Shown here in pieces: positions 17,522 to 26,718 of a stretch of DNA of 64,000 nucleotides. The translations under genes were made by a program, and so were the position numbers. How positions within the stretch are numbered: the first letter of the stretch is position 1; each line of letters begins with the position of its first letter. Source of the stretch: Halomonas sp. GT (GTDB taxonomy: Bacteria > Pseudomonadota > Gammaproteobacteria > Pseudomonadales > Halomonadaceae). The stretch lies in the NCBI RefSeq assembly GCF_002082565.1, contig NZ_CP020562.1, positions 248,001 to 312,000 on the forward strand. Direction: 5' to 3'. The notes below the pieces were generated by a model, which was given only the letters and a program-made list of their open reading frames with translations, searched no databases and was not told where the DNA came from.

Positions 17522-18174
17522 CAGAATCTCCCTAAACGTGATTCATCGATCAGCAGGGTGGCGTCAGTCGCCTCACGCAGCGCTTCAACGCTCAGCCCTT
17601 CGGCGATTTCCACGACTTCAAGCCCTTCTGGCGTCACATCCATCACCGCTTTCTCGGTGATAATGCGGGAAATACAGCGGCTGGCGGTCAGGGGGAGTTG
17701 GCAGCGGGTCAGCACCTTGGGGTTGCCGTGCTTGTCGTTATGCGAACACAGCACTACCAGCCGGGCCACTTTCTGGGCCAGCTCCATGGCACCGCCAATG
17801 CCGGGTGAGAACTTGCCGGGAATTTTCCAGTTGGCCAGGTTGCCCTCCTGGTCCACCTCAAAAGCGCCCATGAAGGTCACGTCCACGCGGCTGCGGCGGA
17901 TCATGGCGAACGAGGTGGCGCTATCGAACACGCTGGCCCCTGGGCGGGTGGTGATATAGGCGCCGCCGGAATCAATCATGTCGATATCGGGTGCTTCGCC
18001 TTCTTGGCGGGGGCGGCAGCCCAACACGCCGTTTTCGGAATGCACCAGGACATTCATGTCATCAGGCAGGTAGTGGAACAGCCGTGTTGGCAGCCCGATG
18101 CCCAGATTGACGATCTGGCCATCGATGACTTCACGGGCGGCGCGGGTCAGCATGCGTTGCTGATCAGAGAGCAT
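17521..18174 (-). CDS. 3-oxoacid CoA-transferase subunit B
   Basis: The beta subunit (217 aa) of a succinyl-CoA:3-oxoacid (SCOT/AtoA-like) CoA transferase. The catalytic Glu lies in LVHSENGVLG. Family motifs also include GQIVNLGIGLPTRLFHYLP, GGAYITTRPGASVFDS and GAFEVDQEGNLANWKIPGK. The start at 18174 has AAGGAG 9 nt upstream and matches family N termini; the frame extends upstream only inside subunit A. Overlap with subunit A is 11 nt. The complex activates a 3-oxo acid to its CoA thioester. Confidence 0.92.
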   Translation of the reverse strand: MLSDQQRMLTRAAREVIDGQIVNLGIGLPTRLFHYLPDDMNVLVHSENGVLGCRPRQEGEAPDIDMIDSGGAYITTRPGASVFDSATSFAMIRRSRVDVTFMGAFEVDQEGNLANWKIPGKFSPGIGGAMELAQKVARLVVLCSHNDKHGNPKVLTRCQLPLTASRCISRIITEKAVMDVTPEGLEVVEIAEGLSVEALREATDATLLIDESRLGRF

Positions 18175-18865
18175 GTGGGCGAACTCCTTGCTGGCTGGAC
18201 GCGCGGTCGACCTGCACCACATGACCGATAAAAGCACAGGGCGTGTGAATGGTGTCGATAGGCAGGTCGCCGGGTTCGTCGATCTGGTAGGTTTGGGCAA
18301 TGACCCGCTCGGCAGCCATGGCCATTAAGGGATTGAAATTGCTGGCCGTGGCGCGATAGATCAGGTTGCCGTAACGGTCGGCCCGCTCAGCGTGAATGAG
18401 AGCAACATCAGCCTGTAAAGCAGGTTCAATGGCCCAGGTGCAACCTTCGATATTGATTTCCTGACGGCCTTCAGCAATTTCCGTCCCTATCCCGATATCG
18501 GTCAGAAAGCCGCCATGGCCAACGCCTGCACAGCGGATTTTTTCAGCCAACAGCCCCTGAGGATGAAAAATGACCTCCATCTCGCCAGCATTCATGGCGT
18601 CAATGGCCGTTCGGTTGAGGCCTAAATGAGAGGTGATCAGGCGTTTTACGCGGCCCGCCTCAATCAGCTTGCCAATCCCGATGCCAGGCTCATTGGCATC
18701 GTTTTTAATCAGCGTTAGGTTGCGTTGGCCGCTGGCGAGAAGGGCGTCAAGCAACGCAAACGGCGTGCCTGGCGAGCCAAAGCCGCCGACCATGATGGTC
18801 GCGCCATCAGGAATATCGGCGATGGCCACGTCAATATCACAGACTTTGTGGTTCAGCAGCGTCAT
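18164..18865 (-). CDS. 3-oxoacid CoA-transferase subunit A
   Basis: The alpha subunit (233 aa) of the same CoA transferase. It has the CoA-binding segment TIMVGGFGSPGTPFALLDAL, ANEPGIGIGKLI, the segment GLNRTAIDAMNAGEMEVIFHPQG and GVGHGGFLTDIGIGT. It lies 5 nt after the aminotransferase gene. Together with subunit B it should transfer CoA (from succinyl-CoA or acetyl-CoA) to a 3-oxo acid produced by that aminotransferase. Confidence 0.92.
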   Translation of the reverse strand: MTLLNHKVCDIDVAIADIPDGATIMVGGFGSPGTPFALLDALLASGQRNLTLIKNDANEPGIGIGKLIEAGRVKRLITSHLGLNRTAIDAMNAGEMEVIFHPQGLLAEKIRCAGVGHGGFLTDIGIGTEIAEGRQEINIEGCTWAIEPALQADVALIHAERADRYGNLIYRATASNFNPLMAMAAERVIAQTYQIDEPGDLPIDTIHTPCAFIGHVVQVDRASSQQGVRPHAL

Positions 18866-18870
18866 GGCGT

Positions 18871-20238
18871 TTAGCTCTCACTGATGGGGTGTGTATGTAG
18901 TGCAGAAGGCGGCGTGGTAAGCGCTTGATCAAAACGCGCCATGGCGCGTGCTAAACGTTCCAGCAGAACGTCGACTTCTTGGGCCTGAATGGTTAACGGC
19001 GGGCAAACCAGGAAGTGATCACCCGCGATACCATCCAGAGTGCGGCGGGGATAGATCAGAAGACCTTCCTGTTTGGCCAATGCAGTGATTTGGGCAAAGC
19101 GGTTTTGCTCAGCAGGGAAAGGCTGGCGCGACGCGCCATCGGCGACGAGCTCGATGCCCCATAACAGGCCAGCGCCGCGCACATGGCCGATCCAGTCGTA
19201 GCGCTCGGCAAGCCTGCGAAGCCCAGCTTCCAGCTGAGCGCCGCGCTGGCGGGTGTTGTTCAGTAAATCTTCGCGCACAATGGCCTCAAGCACGGCTAGG
19301 CCGGTGGCACAGGCTAACGGGTTGCCAGCATAGGTGTGACCGTGTTGGAACCCTCCGCTGGCCATGACCGTTTCGACGATAGCGCTGCGGGCGAGCATCG
19401 CGCCAATCGGGTAGTAGCCCGCGCCCAGCCCCTTGGCGGTGACCAGAATGTCCGGCACCACATCGTAATGCTGGCAGGCAAACCAAGTGCCAGTTCGGCC
19501 CACGCCGGTGAGTACTTCATCGGCAATCAGCAAGCAGCCGAATTCATCGCACAAGGCACGAATGCCTTGCAGGTAGCGTTTGCCTAATAGCCGTGCACCG
19601 GTGCTGGCACCGCCGATTGGCTCGATGACAAAACCAATCAGTGAGTCAGGACCAGCGGCTTCCATGGCGGCGCGGGTCTCTGCCAGGATGCGGTCAACGT
19701 GAGTGTCATCATCACACTCCTGATGACGATAGAAATCCGGCCCCGGTACTTTGATAGACGCATGGGTCATGCTGGTGAACGGCGCTTCCAGCGGCTGATA
19801 GCCGGTCATGCCCAGTGCCCCCATGGTGCTGCCATGATAAGACGGACGCAGCGATACAAAGCGCTGGCGCTGAGGCTGGCCAAGGGCGAAAAAGTATTGC
19901 CTCGCCAGCTTGAGAGCCGACTCCACCGCCTCGGAGCCGCTGGAGATGAAAAACACCTTGCCGAGTTCACCCTCAAATAGCTCGACCAGCCGATGACCAA
20001 GCGCAACGGCGGGGGCGCTTTCAAACTGGGTGCGGTAGGTGAAGGCCACCTTATCCATCTGGGCGAGCATGGCGTCACGAATATCCTGTCGACCATGACC
20101 AAGGTTGCAGGAGATAGCCCCAGAGCAGCCATCCAGATAATCCTTGCCCTGGGTATCCCAAAGCATAACGCCATCAGCGTGGCTGACTTCCGGCAGGGCA
20201 GGGCCTGCCTGGTAGAACAGCGGAGAGTCGGTCATCAC
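18871..20238 (-). CDS. Class III (omega) aminotransferase
   Basis: A 455-aa PLP-dependent class III aminotransferase. PLP-site features are SSGSEAVESALKLARQYF, YHGSTMGALGMTG, the Asp in CLLIADEVLTGVGRTG, and the Schiff-base Lys in LVTAKGLGAGYYPIG. The FQHGHTYAGNPLACATGLAVLEAI block is typical of beta-alanine/omega-amino acid and diamine enzymes. It is the first gene of the operon and would make a 3-oxo acid if the donor is a beta-amino acid, which explains the CoA transferase and thiolase behind it. Substrate is inference. An alternative start is 3 nt in (second Met). Confidence 0.9.
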   Translation of the reverse strand: MMTDSPLFYQAGPALPEVSHADGVMLWDTQGKDYLDGCSGAISCNLGHGRQDIRDAMLAQMDKVAFTYRTQFESAPAVALGHRLVELFEGELGKVFFISSGSEAVESALKLARQYFFALGQPQRQRFVSLRPSYHGSTMGALGMTGYQPLEAPFTSMTHASIKVPGPDFYRHQECDDDTHVDRILAETRAAMEAAGPDSLIGFVIEPIGGASTGARLLGKRYLQGIRALCDEFGCLLIADEVLTGVGRTGTWFACQHYDVVPDILVTAKGLGAGYYPIGAMLARSAIVETVMASGGFQHGHTYAGNPLACATGLAVLEAIVREDLLNNTRQRGAQLEAGLRRLAERYDWIGHVRGAGLLWGIELVADGASRQPFPAEQNRFAQITALAKQEGLLIYPRRTLDGIAGDHFLVCPPLTIQAQEVDVLLERLARAMARFDQALTTPPSALHTHPISES

Positions 20239-20346
20239 GTTTTCCGTTTTTTTATGGTGTGGTGAAAAATCTCCCTTGCAGTCTAGGTAGGCTTGTTACT
20301 ATATTTCAATATATGATCGTTTTTCGAATATCAATGAGTAAAAGTC
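20239..20346. promoter_or_regulatory. Divergent promoter region, LysR gene / catabolic operon
   Basis: This 108-bp gap separates the divergent LysR and aminotransferase genes. It is AT-rich around 20300-20330 (TACTATATTTCAATATATG), where LysR-type operators normally lie. No single unambiguous T-N11-A site can be picked by eye. Confidence 0.4.
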
Positions 20347-21252
20347 ATGCCTGAAGTCACCATTAACTCGTTGAAAGCATTAGCAACTTTCAAGACGCTG
20401 TATGAAGTAGGTAGCGCTTCAGGGACGGCACGCCTGCTTGGCATGACGCAATCGGGAGTGAGTCGTTCGCTGGCGCAGCTTGAAGAGAACCTGGGGATCC
20501 AGCTCTTTCTACGTGAAAAAAACCGCTTGCTGGCAACGCCTGAAGCACGAGAACTGTACGATGAGATTCTCAGGCTGATGGGCAATATTGAAGAGCTACG
20601 CCATAGTGTGCTGGCGCTAAAGGAGTTTGGTACATCACGCTTGAGAATTGCCGCGATTCCCGGGCTATGTTTTGGCTTTGTGCCTCAGGTAGTGGCTGCG
20701 TTACTGGCTGAAAACAGCCGGATAAGTATTAGTCTGGATATGATGTCGAGCCACGATGTACAAACGGCGGTGGAATCAAGCCATGCGGATATCGGCTTTA
20801 TCACATTGCCAGCGACGTCTCCTCAGCTCTTAACAGAAACACTGCTGATGACAGAAGCCGTGGCGCTGGTGCCTGACAAGCTTGAACTAGCCACGCGTGA
20901 CGTGGTTGAAGTCAGTGATTTACGTGGTCAACATTTAGTGATCAGCAACCAGCCAAGTGTCAGCACGAATCCACTGCTGGAACTTGTCGCCGAGCACGGT
21001 GTTAAAATCTCAGGTAAAACGGAAGCTAATATCGGTACCATTAGTGCGTTGGTGGCTAACGAGGTGGGTGTCACGGTGATGAACCCGATTACCGCGAAAG
21101 ATCAACTGTCGCGCCACGACCATGTCAAGGTGCTGCCTTTTATGCCTGCGTTATCGTTTGGTTTTGGCATTGTTTATCGCCCAGAATGGCATGAGTCTAA
21201 AGTGCTGGCGTCGCTTAAACACAAAGCGAAAGAGACACTAATGAATTACTGA
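20347..21252 (+). CDS. LysR family transcriptional regulator
   Basis: A 301-aa LysR-type regulator. The N-terminal winged helix-turn-helix covers about residues 5-65 (SLKALATFKTLYEVGSASGTARLLGMTQSGVSRSLAQLEENLG, LFLREKNRLLATPEA). The C-terminal effector domain starts near residue 90 (SRLRIAAIPGLCFGFVPQVVAALL). It is divergent from the aminotransferase-led operon, so it most likely controls it, with the pathway substrate or an intermediate as co-inducer. Confidence 0.9.
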   Translation: MPEVTINSLKALATFKTLYEVGSASGTARLLGMTQSGVSRSLAQLEENLGIQLFLREKNRLLATPEARELYDEILRLMGNIEELRHSVLALKEFGTSRLRIAAIPGLCFGFVPQVVAALLAENSRISISLDMMSSHDVQTAVESSHADIGFITLPATSPQLLTETLLMTEAVALVPDKLELATRDVVEVSDLRGQHLVISNQPSVSTNPLLELVAEHGVKISGKTEANIGTISALVANEVGVTVMNPITAKDQLSRHDHVKVLPFMPALSFGFGIVYRPEWHESKVLASLKHKAKETLMNY

Positions 21253-21439
21253 CGTTTAAAAACAATTTCGCTCGATTAGCAGGTATAGTACTGGCATAGG
21301 GCGTTACGTCTTGGCTTAGGCTATGTCTGGGGGCCAGGAACAACCCGAAGATGACAGTTGCACCACAATCGGGCAATCTAATGCCCTTTTTAGCAAGTGC
21401 TAATGGGCGGAGCCCATCAAAATTCAATCACCATTCAGC

Positions 21440-21799
21440 ATGGAGTGCAGTGTGGCAGTTTACGGCGGTATTCAGGCGCATGAATTGGAACGTTGGTTAA
21501 ATGCATTAACCAATGCGGCCTATGATCGACGCTGCCCACTTTCCAAAGTGCACGGCGGCAACGCCCGTGCCCGTACTGCTCGCCAGGACTTGCTTTATCT
21601 CGCCCAGGCTTTCCGTAGCGGCGAACGAATTCGCGATGATGTGGCCGCTGGCTTAAGCCGCTGGTGCCAACACTATCTGACAGAAGCGGAATGGTATGTG
21701 CTGGTGGGCGGCCGCAAGCCCGTTGTGCAATCAAAGGCATCATCTCCTGCTGCCGATGACGATGCGCTGGACGTACTTTATCAACACCGGGTGGGTTAA
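21440..21799 (+). CDS. Hypothetical protein, 119 aa
   Basis: No family recognised. The protein (MECSVAVYGGIQAHELERWL...) is helical and arginine-rich in the middle (NARARTARQDLLYLAQAFRSGERIRDD) with a Trp-containing segment (LSRWCQHYLTEAEWYVLVGGRKP). There is no signal peptide or membrane helix. It lies 32 nt before the FAN1-like nuclease gene on the same strand and may be its first operon partner. A GTG a few codons in is an alternative start. Confidence 0.6.
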   Translation: MECSVAVYGGIQAHELERWLNALTNAAYDRRCPLSKVHGGNARARTARQDLLYLAQAFRSGERIRDDVAAGLSRWCQHYLTEAEWYVLVGGRKPVVQSKASSPAADDDALDVLYQHRVG

Positions 21800-21831
21800 C
21801 CTGCTTCATCAAGCACTGCTATAATGGATAA

Positions 21832-23589
21832 ATGAACAGTGCTCCTGTCGCGTCAGCGACCGCCTCCTTAGATGACCCTTTCTATTACCTGACGAATTTT
21901 CGTTATGTACTGGCGTGGGTAGAAGCCCGCCATCACGATCTACTAAGCGCTTCCGAGCGCGACGCTATTGGCCATTTTGAGACGTTACCCCAAGCCTCCC
22001 AGGCGCTATTGGTGCGCATGGTGATGCGCAAAGGGGAGTTGTTTCGCCTGGACAAACTGACCTATGCGGAAATCGGTGACGCTGAGCAGGCCTTGGCTCC
22101 GTTGGTGGTGCTTGGTTGGGTAGACAATGCGCCGCAGTTAAGCAGCCGCGAGCTGTTTCGACTATTGCGATTGAGTGAACTGCGCCAGGCATTGGCAGGC
22201 GAAATTACCAACGCAGGTCTAGCACGCAACAGCACTAAAGCTGCGCTTCAAGCAGCTTTGGAAGCGTCGCTAGAAGTGTCCGCCCCCCTTCAACAGTGGT
22301 GGCCAACGGCGACGACGCAGATTGTGCGGCTAACGGTGATGGCGCTTTGCGATCGGCTTCGGCTGATGTTTTTCGGCAATCTGCGCCAGGACTGGGCAGA
22401 GTTTGTGCTAACGGAGCTGGGCCTGCAGCGCTTTGAGCAGGTATCGCTTACCGCGAAGTCGCGCGCGTTCCAAAGCCGCTCTGACGTGACTACTTACTTA
22501 ACGCTTCACCGCTTGCGCGAACGCTTGGACGACGGCGAGCTGCCGCAAGCGCTTTCCACACAGGTGCCACCTGCTTCCAGCAACCGTTGGTTAGCCTCTC
22601 GGCGGGCGCGGCTATTGCTTGCCATTGGCCGCGTGGCCGAGCGTGGCGGTGACGCAGAGTTAGCGTTAACACTTTACGCTGACGCCAATAACAGCGATGC
22701 GCGTATTCGCAGGTTGCGCGTGTTAGAGCGTCTGGGCCGTTATTCAGATGCCTATGAGCTCACAATCAGCGCGCTGGATGCGCAGCCAAACGAAGCCGAG
22801 AGCCAAGCACTTATGCGGTTGTTACCGCGCTTGGCACGTAAGTTACATCAGCAGGTTGAGCGCTCGACTGGGCCTGATCAACAAGCGACCCAGGTGCCTA
22901 CCTATGTGCTTCATTTATCCGGACCACAGCCGGTAGAGCGCGCTGTTGCTGACGACATGGCGACCCCTAATGCGCCAGTGTATTACGTTGAAAATAGTCT
23001 GCTGACGGGGCTGTTTGGCTTACTGCTTTGGCCGGCTATTTTTAAACCCCTGCCGGGCGCGTTTTTTCACCCGTTTCACAGCGGGCCAGCGGATTTATAC
23101 CGCGAGGATTTTGTCTCTCAGCGCCAAGTTGATATTACCGCCTGCCTGGCCCAGCTGGACGATGGTCGCTATCAGGACACGATCCTTCGCATGTGGCACG
23201 CCAAGCAGGGCATCGCCTCGCCCTTTGTTCACTGGGGAATCGTCAGTGAAGAGCTGTTAACGCTTGCGCTTAAGTGCTTGCCGCCTGCCCATTTGCGTGC
23301 CTGTTTTATGCGGCTATTAGATGACCTTAAACATAACCGTGCAGGCCTACCTGACCTGATTCAGTTGATGCCGGATGCACCGCCCGGCGAACCACGCTAC
23401 AAAATGATAGAAGTGAAAGGGCCGGGGGATCGTCTACAAGATAACCAACGCCGCTGGATCAACTTCTTTTGCCGCCATGGTATGCCCGTTGAAGTATGTC
23501 ATGTGCGCTGGCAGCCAGCATCTGAACCAGCAGGGTCTCAATCAGAAGGGCCTGAACGAGAAGAGTCTGAGCGAGAAGATGCCGAATGA
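21832..23589 (+). CDS. FAN1-type VRR-NUC structure-specific nuclease
   Basis: A 585-aa protein matching the bacterial FAN1 architecture. A helical N-terminal region begins DDPFYYLTNFRYVLAWVEARHHDLL. It has a SAP-like/winged region (RVMRKGELFRLDKLTYAEI-type), TPR-like helices at about 290-330, and a C-terminal VRR-NUC domain near residue 525 with the PD-(D/E)XK core MIEVKGPGDRLQDNQ. The Pseudomonas aeruginosa homologue cuts 5'-flap and interstrand-crosslinked DNA. The stop overlaps the helicase start by 4 nt, so the two are a coupled pair. A charged Glu/Ser tail follows the nuclease domain. Confidence 0.88.
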   Translation: MNSAPVASATASLDDPFYYLTNFRYVLAWVEARHHDLLSASERDAIGHFETLPQASQALLVRMVMRKGELFRLDKLTYAEIGDAEQALAPLVVLGWVDNAPQLSSRELFRLLRLSELRQALAGEITNAGLARNSTKAALQAALEASLEVSAPLQQWWPTATTQIVRLTVMALCDRLRLMFFGNLRQDWAEFVLTELGLQRFEQVSLTAKSRAFQSRSDVTTYLTLHRLRERLDDGELPQALSTQVPPASSNRWLASRRARLLLAIGRVAERGGDAELALTLYADANNSDARIRRLRVLERLGRYSDAYELTISALDAQPNEAESQALMRLLPRLARKLHQQVERSTGPDQQATQVPTYVLHLSGPQPVERAVADDMATPNAPVYYVENSLLTGLFGLLLWPAIFKPLPGAFFHPFHSGPADLYREDFVSQRQVDITACLAQLDDGRYQDTILRMWHAKQGIASPFVHWGIVSEELLTLALKCLPPAHLRACFMRLLDDLKHNRAGLPDLIQLMPDAPPGEPRYKMIEVKGPGDRLQDNQRRWINFFCRHGMPVEVCHVRWQPASEPAGSQSEGPEREESEREDAE

Positions 23590-25919
23590 GCCGTTACCGG
23601 GTGGCGGTGCGCACGCTCTGTGACTTTACCGCACGGGAGGGCGACCTTGATCACCGCTTTACGCCAGCACCCAGCGCTCAGGAAGGTATCGAAGGGCATG
23701 GGTTAGTGGCTAGCCGCCGGGGCGAGGATTACCTAGCCGAACTGCCGCTTTCCGGTGAGTATCAGGGGCTTCGCGTGGCAGGCCGCGCTGACGGCTTTGA
23801 TCCCAATGCTAACCGTTTGGAAGAGGTCAAAACCTATCGTGGCAATCTAGATCGCATGGCGGCTAATCAGCGGGCGTTGCACTGGGCGCAGGTGAAAATA
23901 TACGGCGCGCTGCTGTGTGCCGAGCGAGGCCTTGAGCGGGTCACGCTGGTGTTAGTGTATCTGGAGATTAGCAGCGGTCAGGAAACGCTGCTTACCCACG
24001 AAGCTAGCGCCACTGAGCTGCAGGCGTTTTTTACCGATCACTGCCAACGCTTTTTGGCCTGGGCAGAGCAGGAGTCTGCCCATCGCCAGCGCCGCGATAA
24101 GTGGCTGGCGATGCTGACGTTTCCCTATCCTGATTTCCGCCCTGGGCAGCGCCCGCTGGCGGAAGATGTTTATAAAGCCGCCAGCACCGGGCGCTGCCTG
24201 CTGGCCCAAGCCCCTACTGGCATTGGCAAAACCCTTGGCACGCTATTTCCGATGCTGACTGCAATGCCCCGTCAGCAGTTGGATAGGGTGGCCTTTCTGA
24301 CCATGAAAACCCCGGGCCGCCGTGTAGCGCTGGATGCGTTGGCACGTCTTGCTACCTCCAGTTCATCACCTCCTACTGCATCACCTCCTATTTCATCTTC
24401 CCTCTCATCGCCTGCACTCGCATCGCCGCTGCGCGTGTTGGAACTGGTGGCCAGACAAAAAGCCTGCGAGTACCCAGGCACCGCCTGCCAAGGCGATGCT
24501 TGCCCGTTGGCAGCAGGTTTTTATGACCGCTTGCCGGCCGCTCGCCAAGCCGCGGTGGCACGTCGCTGGCTAGATCGTGACGGACTGCGTGAGGTGGCGC
24601 TTGCCCACAGTGTGTGCCCGTATTATCTAGGCCAGGAACTAGCCCGCTGGGCCGACGTAGTCGTGGGCGATGTGAATCACTGGTTTGATGGTCATGCGCT
24701 GCTGCATGGTTTGGCCCAAGCCAACGACTGGCGAGTAGGCCTGCTGATAGATGAAGCGCACAACTTGGTTGAGCGGGCGCGGGGCATGTACAGTGCTGAG
24801 CTTTCCCAGCAGCGCTTGAGCCGTCTGCGTCGCCGCTCACCTCCCGCGCTTGCTAAACCGCTAGCCCGTGTCGGTAGGCAGTGGCAGGCGCTAACGAAGG
24901 AAGTCACCACCGATGCAGCGGCGTCACAGCGTTACCATTTACTTGATGCGCTGCCCAACAAGCTGGTGGCCGCGATGCAAACCTTGGCTGGCGCGATCAC
25001 CGATTATTTGGTTGAACACCCCGACGCCTCAAGCATTGAGCTTCAAGAGCTGCTGTTTGACGCATTGACCTTCTGCCGTTTGGCGGAGCGGTTTGGTGAC
25101 CACTCACTATGCGACCTTGCCAGTTATGGCCGAGGCGACGCAGTGCTAGGGCTGCGCAATGTTATTCCGGCGGATTTTCTGGCGGCACGCTTCAAGGCTG
25201 CCAGCAGTGCTGTACTGTTTTCGGCCACGCTGACCCCGTTTCACTACTACCGCGATTTACTCGGGTTACCGGAAAGCAGTGTGTGGCGGGAAGTGGCCTC
25301 ACCGTTTGCCGCACGCCAGCTGGAAGTACGTATTCGAGCCGATATTTCTACTCGCTATCATCACCGTGAGGCCTCTGTAGCGCCTATTGTGGAAGCCCTG
25401 GCCGATCAGTATCAGCGTCAACCTGGCCACTATCTGGCGTTTTTTAGCAGCTTCGCTTATTTGGAGCAGGTGATAACGCAGTTTCAGCATGCACACCCCG
25501 CCGTGCCGATGTTTGCCCAAACCCGTGGAATGCAGGAAGCCGAGCGCGACGCCTTTCTGGCGCGCTTTACCCCAGGTGGTAAGGGAATCGGCTTTGCAGT
25601 GCTAGGCGGTGCTTTCGCTGAAGGCATCGACCTTCCTGGCGAACGTTTAATCGGCGCGTTTATTGCTACCTTGGGCCTGCCGCCGTTTAACGACTTTAAC
25701 GAAGCGCTGAAAGCCCGCCTGAGCGTCCGCTTTGGCCAGGGCGATGATTACACCTACCGCATACCCGGTATGATCAAAGTGGTGCAAGCCGCTGGAAGGG
25801 TGATTCGCAGCCCCGAGGATGAAGGGGTTGTGATATTAATGGACGACCGTTTTGCCCAAACCAAGGTGCGCGCATTGCTGCCACGCTGGTGGGGGCTAAC
25901 CAACCAAGCATCTTCTTAA
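23586..25919 (+). CDS. XPD/DinG-like Fe-S helicase with N-terminal nuclease-like domain
   Basis: A 777-aa superfamily 2 helicase. Residues 1 to about 175 resemble a PD-(D/E)XK nuclease: GRADGFDP then EVKTYRGNLDRM near residue 79. The helicase core begins with Walker A QAPTGIGKT near 207. A four-Cys Fe-S cluster region follows (CEYPGTACQGDACPL at about 292-306 and VCPYYLG near 343). DEAH is in LLIDEAHNLV near 386 and motif VI in VVQAAGRVIRSPED. This is the Rad3/XPD/DinG class, acting 5'-to-3' on DNA. It overlaps the FAN1 gene by 4 nt. A joint role in crosslink or flap repair is inferred. A Ser/Pro-rich insert lies near residues 255-280. Confidence 0.88.
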   Translation: MSRYRVAVRTLCDFTAREGDLDHRFTPAPSAQEGIEGHGLVASRRGEDYLAELPLSGEYQGLRVAGRADGFDPNANRLEEVKTYRGNLDRMAANQRALHWAQVKIYGALLCAERGLERVTLVLVYLEISSGQETLLTHEASATELQAFFTDHCQRFLAWAEQESAHRQRRDKWLAMLTFPYPDFRPGQRPLAEDVYKAASTGRCLLAQAPTGIGKTLGTLFPMLTAMPRQQLDRVAFLTMKTPGRRVALDALARLATSSSSPPTASPPISSSLSSPALASPLRVLELVARQKACEYPGTACQGDACPLAAGFYDRLPAARQAAVARRWLDRDGLREVALAHSVCPYYLGQELARWADVVVGDVNHWFDGHALLHGLAQANDWRVGLLIDEAHNLVERARGMYSAELSQQRLSRLRRRSPPALAKPLARVGRQWQALTKEVTTDAAASQRYHLLDALPNKLVAAMQTLAGAITDYLVEHPDASSIELQELLFDALTFCRLAERFGDHSLCDLASYGRGDAVLGLRNVIPADFLAARFKAASSAVLFSATLTPFHYYRDLLGLPESSVWREVASPFAARQLEVRIRADISTRYHHREASVAPIVEALADQYQRQPGHYLAFFSSFAYLEQVITQFQHAHPAVPMFAQTRGMQEAERDAFLARFTPGGKGIGFAVLGGAFAEGIDLPGERLIGAFIATLGLPPFNDFNEALKARLSVRFGQGDDYTYRIPGMIKVVQAAGRVIRSPEDEGVVILMDDRFAQTKVRALLPRWWGLTNQASS

Positions 25920-25935
25920 AGGCCCTGCACGAGCA

Positions 25936-26718
25936 ATGACAGATTTACTCTGGTACCACTACCTTCTCATCGGACTTATTTTTGCTTGGAGCGGTTTTGT
26001 TCGCACTAGCCTTGGTTTTGGCGGCGCCGTGCTGGCGCTGCCTTTTCTGCTGCTGGTGGTAAACGAGCCGCTGGTCTTCCTGCCGATTGTGGCGATTCAT
26101 CTGCTGATTTTTTCCAGTTGGATTGCCTGGAACGGTCATCGTCAAGTGCAGAAAGCGGGCGTGGGAAGTACGTCGCCGGAAAGTAATATCGATTGGGGCT
26201 ATTTAACCAAAGCCCTGAAAATTATGATTGTGCCTAAGTTGATCGGGGTGGTGGGGCTGTTAACGCTGCCCACACAGATCATGACCAACATCATTTTCGG
26301 CATTGTGATCATTTATGCCATTGGCTATGTGCTGAATAAGCCGTTTAGAAGCAACAACAAATATGTTGATGTTGTGCTGCTTGCTCTCGGTGGCTATGTC
26401 AGCGGCACCTCATTGATTGGCGCACCGCTAATTGTCGCGGTGTTCGCCACTCACGTCGCTAAAGAGCAGCTGCGCGACACCATGTTCGTGCTCTGGTTTA
26501 TCCTGGTGGTGATCAAAATGGCGTCGTTCATCATCGCCGACGTCGACCTCCAGCTGATTCATCAACTATGGCTACTGCCCTGCGCATTTATCGGTCATTT
26601 GCTAGGCGAAAAAGCCCACCGCTACATGCTGAAAACAGACACCGGGCTGTTCTTCCGCGTGCTGGGAGCCGTACTGATTTTGGTCAGCGTGGTGGGGCTG
26701 ATCCACCCGCCAGGGTAG
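25936..26718 (+). CDS. TauE/SafE family sulfite/anion permease
   Basis: A 260-aa membrane protein with about eight hydrophobic helices. The N-terminal motif GFVRTSLGFGGAVLALPFLL and the repeat YVSGTSLIGAPLIVAVFATH are the duplicated TauE/SafE signatures. The family exports or imports sulfite, sulfoacetate and related anions; the substrate here is unknown. It lies 16 nt after the helicase gene, so it may be co-transcribed, but no functional link is evident. It is the last gene before the accessory island. Confidence 0.85.
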   Translation: MTDLLWYHYLLIGLIFAWSGFVRTSLGFGGAVLALPFLLLVVNEPLVFLPIVAIHLLIFSSWIAWNGHRQVQKAGVGSTSPESNIDWGYLTKALKIMIVPKLIGVVGLLTLPTQIMTNIIFGIVIIYAIGYVLNKPFRSNNKYVDVVLLALGGYVSGTSLIGAPLIVAVFATHVAKEQLRDTMFVLWFILVVIKMASFIIADVDLQLIHQLWLLPCAFIGHLLGEKAHRYMLKTDTGLFFRVLGAVLILVSVVGLIHPPG

